DNA of 64,000 nt from Gigantopelta aegis (Eukaryota > Mollusca > Gastropoda > Neomphalida > Peltospiridae), in NCBI RefSeq assembly GCF_016097555.1, contig NC_054713.1, positions 12,512,806-12,576,805 of the forward strand. Reading direction: 5' to 3'. A program made the position numbers and the translations under genes. Below, in pieces: positions 23,101 to 32,396 of the stretch. How positions within the stretch are numbered: position 1 is the first letter of the stretch; every line of letters begins with the position of its first letter. Below the pieces are notes generated by a model. It was not told the origin of the DNA. It saw only the letters and a list, made by a program, of their open reading frames with translations, and ran no database searches.

Positions 23101-26001
23101 ACTAAGGGGTTCAGTTATGCGAACCATACCACCCCAGAAAGGTCCCTTAAAGGCGCAGACTCTAGTTTTAACCCGTAAAAATAGAAACTAAGTTTAGTTA
23201 ATTTTCAAACCTGTAACTCAGTTGGATAAAGTTACAGTAGAGTGAAAGAAGAGTCTGTGACGTTAAAACGGGAAACATCCTTAAAAATAGACAAGAACTC
23301 GAATCAATAAACCGCTACTTCTCAGACGCATGTGCGTTTTTAAAAATATGAAAAATGCATTTTGTAATATTAGAAACAACAGGATGACCAGAAACACCGG
23401 TTCTATGGAAATGGATAATCTAAACAATAAAATATAAGTAATGTTTGATTTCAGTGATCATAAACAGCTCTAATAGTGAAAAAATAAGCTGTAGTGTTTA
23501 AAAACTAGGGTTTGTCCCTTTAATCACCGATCTAAATATCGACACCATGTGATTATTTCAGAAAATTTGAGAAATTTATCTGAATCGAATTCTTAGTATA
23601 GTTGTACTGAGGCGAGTTGGTACGGGGCTAGTAAAGTAAAGTTTGTTTTATTTAACGATGCCACTAGAGCACATTGATTTTTTGTCTTATCATCGGCTAT
23701 TGGACATCAAACATATGGTCATTCTGACACTGTTTTTTAGAGGAAACCCGCTGTCGCCATATAGGCTACTCTTTTACGACAGGCAGCAAGGGATCTTTTA
23801 TTTGTGCTTCCCACAGGCAGGATAGCACAAACCATGGCCTTTATTGAACCAGTTATGATTCACTGGTCGGTGCAAGTGGTCTACACCTACCCATTGAGCC
23901 TTGCGGAGCACTCACTCAGGGTTTGGAGTCGGTATCTGGATTAAAATTCCCATGCCTCGACTGGGATCCAAACCCAGTATCTACCAGCCTGTAGACCGAT
24001 GGCCTAACCACGAGTCCACCGAGGGCGGTGTAAGGTAAGCTGTTTTGTGGCAGATTGGGGTGGCATGAGTTTGCCGCAACCCAGTGTGTAACGTAAGCTG
24101 CTTTGTGGGGGTGAGTCAGGAGGTGGGTGTGTGAGTTCGCAGCCACCCAGCTCTTGTGTCACCCAGTGTGTAAGATAAAGTGCTTTGTGGGGGTGAGTTG
24201 TGAGGGTGGGAGGGTTCAGGGTGAGTTGTAAGGGGGGGAGGGTTCAGGGCAGTGGTCACGGGGGAGTTTGCTGTGATCCAGCTCTGGTGTCGCCCAATGT
24301 GTAAGGTAAGCTGTTTTGTGGCAGATTGGGGTGGCACGAGTTTGCCGCAACCCAGTGTGTAACGTAAACTGCTTTGTAGGGGTGAGTCAGGGGGAGGATA
24401 AAGTGTAAAATAAAGTGTTTTGTGGTACATGTAAGCTGCCTCGGGGAAGTTCACCACTGCTTCATCAAGTTCGTGGGGGTAGTGGTTGAGGGCGGGGAGT
24501 TTGCTGCCAACCAGCTCTGGTGTCGCCCAGTGTGTATGGGATCTTTCATATGCACTTTCTGATAGACTGGACTGCACATACCACAGTCTTTGATATACAA
24601 GACATAGGGCATTGGTTAGGATGGGTAAAATCTAATGGGTCTGTTGCAGGGGATCGATCCTATGAGTCCAGCACCTCAGGTGAATATTTTACTGACTGAG
24701 CTAGATGCTGCCCTCTATAATCTGAATGCCAAATAGCTATGTTTAAACATTTTAGCCCTACTTTACTTAATACAATCTTACTAATACTAATAATCGGATA
24801 TGCTACATAAAGAGGAAGATAAAGATTAAAACACTAAGATTGGGGGGTGGGGGTGGAGGCAGGATATTCATATTGACAAAATACTTGAATGCAGCATTTA
24901 AAAATAAAAATTCACTAACCGTTGGGCATGGCAATATTAGTTATTTACTAGCCCAACATTGAATATCACTAGCCATGGGAGTGGGGCTACCATAATCTAG
25001 AAGCCCTGGTGTTGTTAAACAAACATTCCTTTCTTTTTTTTTCTTTTTTTCTTTTTCAGGTTGGTAATACCTTGGTCATCTTGAATAAACCTCCCAAATC
25101 GAGCGAGTCTGTATCACAGACGAGTCATCAACAGCACATCCAGTCAAATCGAGTTTTACAACCAGCAGTGATACCGAGAGAAAATCAACCAGCCAGATAC
25201 GGGAACAGAGAACCAGAAAATCAACCAGATTCACTAATCAACCGACTGGGTAAAAATCGCCTTAGCACCTCATCGCAACAGAACCCAGGTGGTGGATTTG
25301 TTAACCGGGAACCGGAATACCAACCAAGGTTATCGGTTCACCCACCAGCCGAACACCAACCAGGGCTGATAGCAGCTGTGAACAGAACACCGGAAAACCA
25401 ACCTCCATGTCAGTCGGAAAACCGTCTCGGCGGAAAGCAACTGGGCGTTGCTGCCAGGGCCCTGCATAAAAATCCATCACTGGGTCTGATGGATCAGGGC
25501 GGTTCCGACCTCGATCACAGGGGTGGGACCTCGAATCTCCGTCCCGGCCATCCGTCCGTGAAACCGAACTCCATGCACGATCGGCAGAAGCAGCTGGACC
25601 TTCTCCGGAAGTACGAAGAGCGGATCCGCCAGCACCGGAGCCCTGCATCATCGGGGGGCCAGGGCGGAGTACGGTCGCTCCCGGCAACGTGTGATAATAG
25701 CGTGACGACCCCCCGCGAGTCCAGAATTCCCATGTGTCTTTACCTACTGGACATCGGCTCAGTCGCGCAGACCCAGACCTCCACATGGCTGTGCCCGCGA
25801 GAAACGTTTGTGTGCAACAGCGTGGACGACCGTTCTATCACCATTTTCTACTCCCTCGTTGAGGGCTGGGGGGAGCTCGTTCTGTTCGGAGGGATTCAGA
25901 TGGATCTGTCGTCGACGCAGAGACGAATGGACATGAGCTCAAAGTCGCACCTCGTCAGTAACAATCTGTACGTCCTGCGTGCCTGTAGGCGAAGGTTCTG
26001 A
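13969..26001 (+). CDS. FBXO42: FBXO42 homologue, F-box and Kelch-repeat substrate receptor of SCF ubiquitin ligase (8 exons)
   Basis: Exons 13969-14137, 16329-16562, 17203-17306, 18807-18973, 19504-19600, 20566-20622, 22051-22167 and 25060-26001 splice in frame to 628 residues (human FBXO42 is 717). Residues 20-57 are an F-box ([20 protein letters not shown]). Residues about 80-315 form Kelch blades with repeated FGG/LGG turns ([35 protein letters not shown]). A low-complexity middle follows, then the conserved C-terminal LYLLDI and GELVLFGG segment seen in the human protein. FBXO42 binds SKP1/CUL1 and recruits substrates, reported in mammals to include p53. No upstream in-frame ATG exists near 13969. 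The introns are loaded with SINEs, and exon 7 has duplicated edges. Confidence 0.9.
14138..16328 (+). other. FBXO42 intron 1
   Basis: 2.2 kb. It holds a dispersed GCGATTTCGC repeat, AT-rich stretches, and a C-rich patch at 15290-15312 and 15427-15443. Confidence 0.6.
14397..15217. repeat. Paired repeats with GGCGATTTCGCC palindromes
   Basis: 14397-14476 and 15151-15217 share GCAGTATATGGAATTTACGG. Two more inverted short copies lie at 14606-14627 and 14964-14985. It may be the edges of an unclassified element. Confidence 0.45.
16329..16562 (+). CDS. FBXO42: FBXO42 exon 2 (first Kelch blade)
   Basis: Acceptor catgtag|GTGTGACC, donor ATGG|gtttgt; phase 1 in and out. Residues 57-134 include [20 protein letters not shown] and [18 protein letters not shown], colinear with human FBXO42. 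Confidence 0.88.
16975..17185. repeat. TTGGCGAA-rich repeat with hairpin end
   Basis: It begins with a perfect hairpin, GCCAGAGCTAACTCTGGC, carries several TTGGCGAA copies, and ends CCCAGAGCTAGCCCTGA about 20 bp before exon 3. Confidence 0.45.
17203..17306 (+). CDS. FBXO42: FBXO42 exon 3 (Kelch blade)
   Basis: Acceptor tttaacag|GTTCTTAC, donor CATCAG|gtactg. Residues 135-169, [20 protein letters not shown] then [14 protein letters not shown]. The human equivalent is [20 protein letters not shown]. Ends in phase 0. Confidence 0.88.
17529..17707 (+). mobile_element. SINE core and tail
   Basis: TGTGGTATGTGCTATCCTAT through GTGCTCTAGTGGTATCATT and AAACAAAACAAAC; head absent. Confidence 0.75.
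18042..18656. mobile_element. 615-bp TIR element carrying a tRNA-like SINE head
   Basis: Inverted 20-bp ends AGCTATCTTAGTGCTACAAA and its near inverse (TTTGTAGCACAAAGATAGCT). The interior has two TGACGTCA-like sites (about 18086 and 18111), an A run, and a minus-strand tRNA-like head with B box GGTTCGTATCC (18480-18635). Confidence 0.65.
18807..18973 (+). CDS. FBXO42: FBXO42 exon 4 (Kelch blade)
   Basis: Acceptor atttcag|GCGGACC, donor GCAGG|gtaatt, phase 2 out. Residues 170-224: [20 protein letters not shown], then [20 protein letters not shown]. Confidence 0.87.
19022..19366 (+). mobile_element. SINE-B, full length
   Basis: Head GCAGCCCAGTGGTAAAGCGC, B box GGATCGATCCC, core and tail AAACAAAACAAACTTTTAAC. 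A 21-bp piece of the tail (TGTTTGATATCCAATAGCCG) is duplicated. Confidence 0.85.
19504..19600 (+). CDS. FBXO42: FBXO42 exon 5 (Kelch blade)
   Basis: Acceptor ttcacag|AAGCAAT, donor TCTCAA|gtgagt. Residues 225-257: [20 protein letters not shown] then RYGQSQ, matching human SNDVWVLDLEQWAW and GGQSQ. Confidence 0.87.
19640..19872 (+). mobile_element. SINE, old and diverged
   Basis: Recognisable by GGTGCATATGAAAGATGCCT and GCAGCAGGTTTCC in the expected order. Confidence 0.55.
19952..20278 (+). mobile_element. SINE-B, full length, type-2 tail
   Basis: Head CATAGCCCATTGATAAAGCG, core, then ACCGTAAATAAAATGTGTTG and CGTCGTTAAATAAAACATTT. Confidence 0.85.
20283..20542 (+). mobile_element. SINE, head degraded
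   Basis: Directly follows the previous SINE; core GGGCTATTTTTCATTCCAGCC and type-1 tail with AAACAAAAGAAAAC. Confidence 0.75.
20566..20622 (+). CDS. FBXO42: FBXO42 exon 6 (57-nt Kelch exon)
   Basis: Acceptor gttgcag|ACTACC, donor AACCAG|gttagt. Residues 258-276, [19 protein letters not shown], nearly the same as the human [16 protein letters not shown] segment. Confidence 0.87.
21355..22050 (+). repeat. Tandem copies of FBXO42 exon 7 acceptor edge
   Basis: At least six degenerate units carry TTAATTGTAGATTTTTAAT followed by ATCTGGTTGCTGGCT-like sequence (e.g. 21355, 21600, 21777, 21881, 21943), period roughly 60-160 bp. The last unit is the true acceptor and exon start at 22039-22080. Confidence 0.75.
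22051..22167 (+). CDS. FBXO42: FBXO42 exon 7 (Kelch blade, with amplified edges)
   Basis: Acceptor taattgtag|ATTTTTAATG, donor TGTAAG|gtaagc; 39 codons, residues 277-315: [20 protein letters not shown], then [14 protein letters not shown] (human ELWCHPACR). Copies of its first ~35 nt with the acceptor lie upstream, and many copies of its last ~44 nt with the donor lie downstream. This is the only copy in which the two halves are continuous. Confidence 0.85.
22168..22650 (+). repeat. Tandem copies of FBXO42 exon 7 donor edge, first block
   Basis: Five units of about 90-105 bp, each with GAGTTTGCAGCGACCCAGCT, then CTGGTGTCACCCAGTGTGT and a copy of the AAGgtaagc donor, followed by a G-rich intronic part (CTTTGTGGGGGTGAGTTGTG). 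Confidence 0.9.
22651..24021 (-). mobile_element. Composite SINE-flank-MITE-SINE insertion
   Basis: Read on the minus strand: SINE-A head and body (24021-23636), then flank CTAGCCCCGTACC, a family A MITE (23523-23147), a parent repeat (23146-22907), then the core and tail of a second SINE (22906-22651). GTAAGGTAAGC borders both ends. 22905-24021 matches 34990-36113 closely. Confidence 0.8.
23147..23523 (-). mobile_element. TTAA-MITE family A, within composite
   Basis: TTAA at both ends, TTAAAGGCGCAGACTCTAG and CTAGGGTTTGTCCCTTTAA. Confidence 0.78.
24022..24536 (+). repeat. Tandem copies of exon 7 donor edge, second block
   Basis: The array resumes after the composite: further units near 24064, 24125, 24262, 24340 and 24491 with CCCAGTGTGTAA and donor-like GTAAGCTG, more diverged than the first block. 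Confidence 0.8.
24537..24716 (-). mobile_element. SINE fragment
   Basis: GGGATCTTTCATATGCACTT through GGGGATCGATCCTATGAG and a head remnant (GACTGAGCTAGATG). Confidence 0.65.
24840..25013. mobile_element. CAGGGCTTCTAGA element, partial copy
   Basis: Same sequence as the right half of 26065-26387, ending TAATCTAGAAGCCCTG; 46 bp before FBXO42 exon 8. Confidence 0.65.
25060..26001 (+). CDS. FBXO42: FBXO42 exon 8 (linker and conserved C-terminus, stop)
   Basis: Acceptor ctttttcag|GTTGGTAAT after a long T-rich tract. Residues 316-628. After [13 protein letters not shown] the protein becomes polar and repetitive, with several NREPExQP-like units (residues about 340-450), then a basic stretch ([15 protein letters not shown]). 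It ends with MCLYLLDIG and [14 protein letters not shown], the conserved FBXO42 C-terminal blade. TGA at 25999-26001. Confidence 0.9.
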   Translation, partial: VGNTLVILNKPPKSSESVSQTSHQQHIQSNRVLQPAVIPRENQPARYGNREPENQPDSLINRLGKNRLSTSSQQNPGGGFVNREPEYQPRLSVHPPAEHQPGLIAAVNRTPENQPPCQSENRLGGKQLGVAARALHKNPSLGLMDQGGSDLDHRGGTSNLRPGHPSVKPNSMHDRQKQLDLLRKYEERIRQHRSPASSGGQGGVRSLPATCDNSVTTPRESRIPMCLYLLDIGSVAQTQTSTWLCPRETFVCNSVDDRSITIFYSLVEGWGELVLFGGIQMDLSSTQRRMDMSSKSHLVSNNLYVLRACRRRF

Positions 26002-26064
26002 AACTCACTGGTTTTGACTCACACAGAGTTGAATCGAGTTGAAAACGATGGATCTTACTACTCA

Positions 26065-26387
26065 CAGGGCTTCTAGAATTTTTTTAAAATCCACTAGCCA
26101 TGGGATCAGTGATTTTACTAGCCACGATTAAAAATTCACTAGCCCTACTTTACTTCAAGTTAATACATTTTATTAAATATGTCACTTAAAGAGTGAGATA
26201 GAGCTTAAAACACTAACATTTGGGGTGGGGTGGGAGTAGGATATTCATATTTATAAAATATACTTTACTGCATCATTTGACAGAAAAAATTCACTAGCCG
26301 TCGGGCATGGCAATAGTAGTTATTTACTAGCCCAAAACTAAATATCACTAGCCATGGGAGTGGGGCTACCATAATCTAGAAGCCCTG
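26065..26387. mobile_element. CAGGGCTTCTAGA TIR element
   Basis: 13-bp perfect inverted ends, 323 bp, in the FBXO42 3' UTR or just past it. The interior repeats CACTAGCCATGGGA-like units. A partial third copy follows to 26465. Confidence 0.7.
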
Positions 26388-26465
26388 TTTTAGTTATTTA
26401 CTAGCCCAACATTGAATATCACTAGCCATGGGAGTGGGTCTGTCTACCATAATCTAGAAGCTCTT

Positions 26466-26722
26466 TTTTTTTTTTTAAATTTAGATATATTTTTTAATTA
26501 TTATTATTTTCACAAAGGTTGGATTTGATCAGAAATATAAAACAATGACCTTTATTTATATGTAGTGTAGAGGTTTCAGCTGTATAAAGATCATTTCAGA
26601 TTTTATTTTTAAATGGGTATGGCATCATTGAGATATACAAAATATTTTGATCGCTGTGGACCGACCGAAACTGATCAAACTCATCTTCATCATGTTTTAG
26701 AGTAAGAGACCAGTTGACTGGT
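26466..26722. other. AT-rich FBXO42 3' flank
   Basis: No feature seen. The polyadenylation site of FBXO42 was not located with confidence. Confidence 0.35.
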
Positions 26723-27183
26723 TTAAAGTAACCGACCCTAGTTTTTCACTATTAAAGCCGGTTTTAATAATTTACGTTAGAAGTGCTTTCATTTTATTAT
26801 TTAGAATATTAATTTTCATACACATAAAGAGGTTCTGGGCCCCGTTCCATGGAGCAAACTTATCTCTAAGATCACCTTAGGTGGATATCTATATTATGTA
26901 CTTAAGGTGATCTTAATGCTACGATCGCTTCGTGGAATGAGGCACTGATCATCCATGTTTCTGCAATAACCCAAAATGCATTTTTCTAAAACAATATCCA
27001 TGTTCATCGAAGAAGTACTCGTCATCAAAACAAGCTCTAGTTAGCTTTAGACAATATTTCTCTGTTTAAATATCACAGACTTTAGCTGCTCTCTGTTATA
27101 ACCTTATCCAAATGTGCTACAGGTTTGTAGATTAACTAAACTTAGTGTTAATTTTCACAGGCAGAATCTAGGGTCTGTGTGTA
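26723..27183 (+). mobile_element. TTAA-MITE family A, old copy split by a palindromic MITE
   Basis: Left end TTTAAAGTAACCGACCCTAG; right part with GGTTTGTAGATTAACTAAAC and CTAGGGTCTGTG; the right TTAA is lost. A foldback element sits inside. Confidence 0.65.
26837..26946. mobile_element. GGGCCCCGTTCC foldback MITE
   Basis: Near-palindromic 110 bp, matching 50528-50636 (ATCACCTTAAG...CTTAAGGTGAT core). Confidence 0.75.
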
Positions 27184-27404
27184 CATAGTAGATTAATAGA
27201 CCCAGGTTTAAAATTTGACGGAAGACGGAGACGCATGTTGCTCAAGATGCACAGTATCCTTTCTGACAATCGGTTTTACAAGCATCTGTTGTTTTCCACC
27301 TTGTTTTTTGGCAGTGTTTCAGGCCTAGGCCCAAATTCACTAAATATTGTAAGCCTAGTTTTGCATGTAAACATAAATCTACGACAAAACCACAATTTGT
27401 ATTT

Positions 27405-27407
<3 letters not shown>

Positions 27408-27463
<56 letters not shown>
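27408..27463 (+). repeat. (TA)n microsatellite
   Basis: About 27 TA units, left side of a TIR element. Confidence 0.95.
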
Positions 27464-27467
<4 letters not shown>

Positions 27468-28009
27468 ACCTGTCCTAGCGGCCACCTGTAATAAGCGGTC
27501 ACCTATCTAACGCGGCCACCTAAGTCTTATCCCAAATCGCTAAAATACCTGTATTAAGCGGCCGTAATAAATGTTTACTGTTATATAAAAGGGATATTTT
27601 AACAACAGCAATAAGGTGCAGCAAATAACCGATCTTAACACCTTCAGGACCCATTTAGTCCTACATCTGAACTGTATCAATTAAGATATGACACTGGAAT
27701 GCATGTAATTGCCACTGGGCAGGCTACACTTAACATTTGACTTGGCATACTATGACAATATACCGCATGAAGTAGGAATTAAATAATTAAATACAAAAAG
27801 AAAACAGACTTGTTGAGAACGGTTAATTTAATACAAAAGTTGATTTATAGTCAACAGTGAAGCACATACCCATTAATTAGCAGCACAGACGGTAAAACAA
27901 ACCACAACAACAAATGTTTTAAAGACTGGCAACCTGTAATCAGCGGCTACGTGTCTTAAGCGGCCATTTTTATCTACTCCCTTGTGTAACCGCTTAAGAG
28001 AGGTTTTAC

Positions 28010-28013
<4 letters not shown>
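27464..28013. mobile_element. TA-target TIR element with AAGCGG subterminal repeats
   Basis: Ends TTCAAACCTGTCCTAGCGG and TTCAGTAAAACCTCTCTTAA (inverse), with AAGCGGCCA motifs near both ends. TA repeats flank it on both sides. No coding sequence seen. Confidence 0.65.
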
Positions 28014-28063
<50 letters not shown>

Positions 28064-28066
28064 TAT
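28014..28066 (+). repeat. (TA)n microsatellite
   Basis: Right flank of the preceding element. Confidence 0.93.
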
Positions 28067-28261
28067 ATATATGTATATAATATTATAATTTGAAGTGCAT
28101 ACATTTCATTTTCTTTTGTCCTTAAAGTGTTCCGTCTTCTGTAATGATGTAATTTGATGTGTAAATGTTTGCGTGTAATGAATGCCAAACACGTGTACAC
28201 GTATAACGGGTGAATCTGCGTGTCAGAGACGTAAACCTAACATGTTTTGTTAATTGGCTAG

Positions 28262-28382
28262 GGTGTTTATAAAACGTTTAGAGTCTTGACTGGAGAAACT
28301 AATAAAGAGTCTGAGACTTAACGCCATGGCCATGCTGTACAAATGGAGTCTAAAACTCTAAATGTTTTATAAGCACGGGCCC
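28262..28382. repeat. Foldback with GTTTATAAAACGTTTAGAGT arms
   Basis: Inverted partner ACTCTAAATGTTTTATAAGC then ACGGGCCC. It resembles the ends of the foldback at 36182-36717. Confidence 0.55.
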
Positions 28383-28552
28383 TTTTATATTCAGAATTCC
28401 TTAGGAGTGATAATATACATTATAAACTTATCTGTGTTTGTCTCAAGTCTTTTCATATTGCTGTTAAAAAATGTCTAATAAGTCTTAGTTGTCTAATTAC
28501 CTGACTACGTTCTTGACATTCTAGTTTCAAACATTTGGTTCCAGCTTAAAAT

Positions 28553-28832
28553 AGGGCGGGACGTATATCCCAGTGGGAAAACGCTTGCTTCATGCGCGGT
28601 CGGTCTAGGATCGATCCCCGTTGGTGGGCCTATTGGGCTATTTCTCGCTCTAGCCAGTGCACCACGACTGGTATATCAAAGGCCGTGGTATGTGCTATCC
28701 TGTCTGTGGGATGGTGCATATAAAAGATCCCTTGCTACTAATGGAAAAATGTAGCGGGTTTCATCTCTGTCAAAATGACCATGTGTTTGACATCCAATAG
28801 CCAATGTGCTCTAGTGGTGTCGTTAAACAAAC
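28553..28832 (+). mobile_element. SINE-B, nearly full length
   Basis: GGGCGGGACGTATATCCCAG head, GGATCGATCCCC B box, core, and a tail shortened by a small deletion. Confidence 0.83.
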
Positions 28833-31800
28833 TTCTTCTTCCAGCTTAAAACAGGAGAAGCCGAGACTGCTTCCTAGTCCATAAAATGAATTTCCAACCT
28901 TTGACACATGTACACACATGCATATGTTACAGAGATGAGAAATTAGAACGTTTTAAACAGTGAGGATATGCAAAATGTTTTGACGATTGCGGATCGTGAA
29001 ATGCATGCTCTAAATGGAAACAGATACATGTACATATTAAATATAGTTGGATCTCATTTTTCAGAGATGTGACATGTACGGGCATTTTTTTTAGGATTTG
29101 CTCCAATATGTTGGCCATCTGAGAAATTACGTTTTATAGTTCAAAATGTCTGAAAACAAAATGGCGGAAAATTGCCTAATAAAAAGTATGTAACTGGTAT
29201 TCCAACGATCTGTATAGGATTTGTTTTGACATTAACATATATGTGGATATATTTAATGTATGAAAATCTATGTTGAAAATTTAAAAATTTAGTTTTGTGT
29301 CAGAAAGTTGAAAAACAAGATGTCGTAAAACAAAATGGTGGCCATTTGTCATAAAATCGACATCCAAGTCTTATAAAGGGCATTATTTGCTGCCATAAAT
29401 GCAAGAATGTATCGCAGCATACAACACAAATGAGCTCAACATAAATGTGATATGATTCAAGATAGCCGCCATATCATAACTATTTGCAATGGGTGGAAAT
29501 ATATTGTCCAAAACGTAGTCTATTTAATAATACATTACTGTATGTTTGCTTCATTACATCAAATATTATGCTAAAAATCTTTTAACATGTATGGGTATTT
29601 AGTGAAAGGGTTATTTAACGACAGCACCAACCTTTCTAATACTTTTAACACAAACTGGAAGCAAAATCAGATGGCATTCATAGGTTATTCATCCATACGA
29701 GTCCATCCATTACTGAAGGTAATGAAAGGCCTAGAGTGGTACATGTAAGCTTGCTTTGTATGGTAATGAGATGACACAAGCAGACCCATCTGCAAACACT
29801 ACGTTTTTGGATCTTTCAATTTCCCAGGTAGAACATTTCGTACTTAGTCTCCGCTGTCTACTGTTAGATTATATACTTTACAATTAGTTGTATTAAGCAT
29901 TCCTATTTGCTCTCAGTGACCACCATTGTTTTTTCAGAATCGTTTAATTTCCCTTGAAATACCATAACATATGAGATAATAGTATTGCATAGCTCAGAGC
30001 ATGTAAAACAACCAAACTCAGCATTCTGGTACTAAGAGGTGTGTTTTCCAATATATTTATAGGAATGGTTTTCCAAAAATTGTCCAATTGTTACATCGAT
30101 ATTTGACATGTGAAAAAGCAAAATCCAAAAGGATATCGGTGTCTTACTGATATGTACAGCAATATTTAGTCAGATAGTTTTGAATAGTGAATTGCATGAA
30201 CTGCTATTCTGGTATTGGATTCCTCGTGATTGGTCTTCGGTTATTCGACATTCACTCCGTGTTACTACTCTACACTACATCGTCCTCGGTGAAACCACCC
30301 ACTCATTTTGCATTCAATGCACTTTTTTTTTTAAAGTTTCAAAGACAAAATTAGTTAATTTTACGTTGCTTTCTGTTCAGTGTGAGGCATTGGCATCCTT
30401 GTTACGGGTTTGTATATATCTAATTTGTGCATTTAGTTTGGTTACGAGCGATAGAAATAAGCAGAATTTTTCATTTGTCGAAAAATCTACTCGTCCCGCA
30501 ATATTTTCACTTGTCCAAATAAATGTTTTGTTTTATTCAAGTACAAGGACCATATTTTTTATTGCTCAAAATTAAACATCATTGAACATTTTTACTTGTC
30601 CACTGGACGACCATTGAGGTATATTTTGCTTGTCCGATTATATTTTCACTTGTCAGGACAAACGGACAAGTGCTTATTTGGAACACTAGAACTTAACAGA
30701 AACTTGTAGCGATCAAATACAACATGTCAGCATATTTCTCATACATTTTGTTCCCTTTGAGTTTTGGACTTTGAAACAATGACTATCCGTCAATAATCAA
30801 GACTGACTTCCCGAGTAATTTCTCAGGTACATTTGAATCTTGAGTTTTATTCAACAATGGGTATTGGTATGGGTAGCAAGTCATTCTTTATGATCAGCAA
30901 AGTATTTACTTCTTGGCCGGCTTTGTATGCTGTAAATAGTCTGTGTAAAATGTCTTATTCAACCCAAGGACTGTACCAAATTGTATATTTAGGGTTTTCA
31001 TAATATGAACGTCTGCACATTATTATTATTGTGTCAAAAATGCATTGTATCCAATTAGAAAGGCGTGTTTTTGTTTTTGGATTCAGCATATTTAAATTTG
31101 GTTAGAAAAGTATGTTGGATACAATCCTAAAGAAATTATTTTACAAAAGTAGATAAAAACATAATCTGTGACACACTATTATACATAGATACAATGTATT
31201 TTCAACACAATCCTAATTTTGTATACTACCATTTTGTTTTTGTCATTTTGACCCGTTAAACTTACTTTCTCAGATGGGCAGCATATTTTTAATTTATTTA
31301 TTTATTTTTATTTTTTTGTTTGGGGGGGGGGGGGGGGGGGATTCGGCACCCCCTAATTAGGTTAGAAAAGTATGTTTGATATATAATCCTAAAGAAATGC
31401 TCGGACTTCAATAAATGAGAACTTTTTTTAAAGAAATGAGACCTAACTAATAAGACATACTTTCACGAAACGTGGATACAGTTGAAATCGCGGCACCTAC
31501 CTGGCACAGTTCCAGGACGAAGTGGGCATTCCCATTTTTTTCGCAAAACAATTTGCCATTCAATAATCGATTATTAATTAATCAATGTCTAGTGGTGTCT
31601 TGTTTCCTGATAATATTTTTTTTTTTTTTTTTTAAATCGCGGAAGCGTTTTTAAACGTCCATCTAAAAACATGGCAACAGCATACTTTAATCCCAGCTAA
31701 CTCGAATGTTTGAATACTAGTATCATTATATTGATTCACGGATTGTTCAATGTTCCATTCAAAACTTCTTTTTTGTCGATATGTTCAAGCTTTACTCGTG

Positions 31801-31842
31801 AATTGTTTTCAGTGGTAAAACAGAAGTTTGTTTTGTTTAACG
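28833..31842. other. Intergenic spacer without recognised gene
   Basis: Reading frames here (e.g. 131 codons at 30180) lack domain or codon support. It contains several ACTTGTCC motifs (30495-30675), a G run (31322-31340) and a partial duplication of GGTTAGAAAAGTATGTT (31098, 31361). Confidence 0.4.
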
Positions 31843-32168
31843 AAAGGAAGGAAGGAAGGACATGTATTATTTAACGACGCACTCAACACATTTTATTTGC
31901 GGTTATATGGCGTCGTACATATGGTTAAGGACCACACAGATATTGAGAGAGGAAACCCGCTGTCGCCACTTCATGGGCTACTCTTTTCGATAAGTAGCAA
32001 GGGATCTGTTATATGCACCACCCACAGACAGGGTAGCACATGCCATGGCCTTTGATATACCAATCGTGGTGCATTGGCTGGAACGAGATATAGCCCAATG
32101 GGCCTACCGACGGGGATCGATCCCACACCGATCGAGCGAGCACTGTACCACTCTGCTACGTCCCGCCC
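31843..32168 (-). mobile_element. SINE-B, full length, type-2 tail
   Basis: AAGGAAGGA tail, TATTTAACGACGCACTCAAC, core, GGGATCGATCCC B box and a head ending ACGTCCCGCCC. Confidence 0.85.
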
Positions 32169-32169
32169 G

Positions 32170-32335
32170 TTTTGTTTAACGAGACATCCAATAGCCGATG
32201 ATTAATTAATCAATGTGCTCTAGTGGTGTCGTTAAACGAAAGAAACTTTAACTTGTTTAACGACACCACTAGAGCACATTTATTTATTGATCAGCCACTA
32301 TTGGATGTCAAACATTTGATAATTTTGTCTTGTAG
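32170..32335. mobile_element. Two inverted SINE tail fragments
   Basis: A plus-strand tail (CCGATGATTAATTAATCAAT) is followed at once by a minus-strand tail (GTTTAACGACACCACTAGAG), forming an imperfect palindrome. Confidence 0.7.
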
Positions 32336-32396
32336 AACCGAAACTACACGGCTTGTTTAGGTCTTACACGCGTGTAACTACATACATTTACAATGC

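Noticed and set aside
23643-23825. 60-codon frame [17 protein letters not shown]..., also at 35729 and 56792
   Set aside because: The same frame recurs wherever the SINE tail and core lie in this orientation; it is SINE sequence, not a gene family.
24116-24577. 153-codon antisense frame in FBXO42 intron 7
   Set aside because: It is the reverse strand of the exon 7 donor-edge array; repeats keep it open.
25301-25786. 161-codon antisense frame
   Set aside because: Shadow of GC-rich FBXO42 exon 8, which matches a known family in the sense frame.
30180-30575. 131-codon frame
   Set aside because: No domain, no signal or splice context, and AT-rich composition with odd hydrophobic runs; could be chance.
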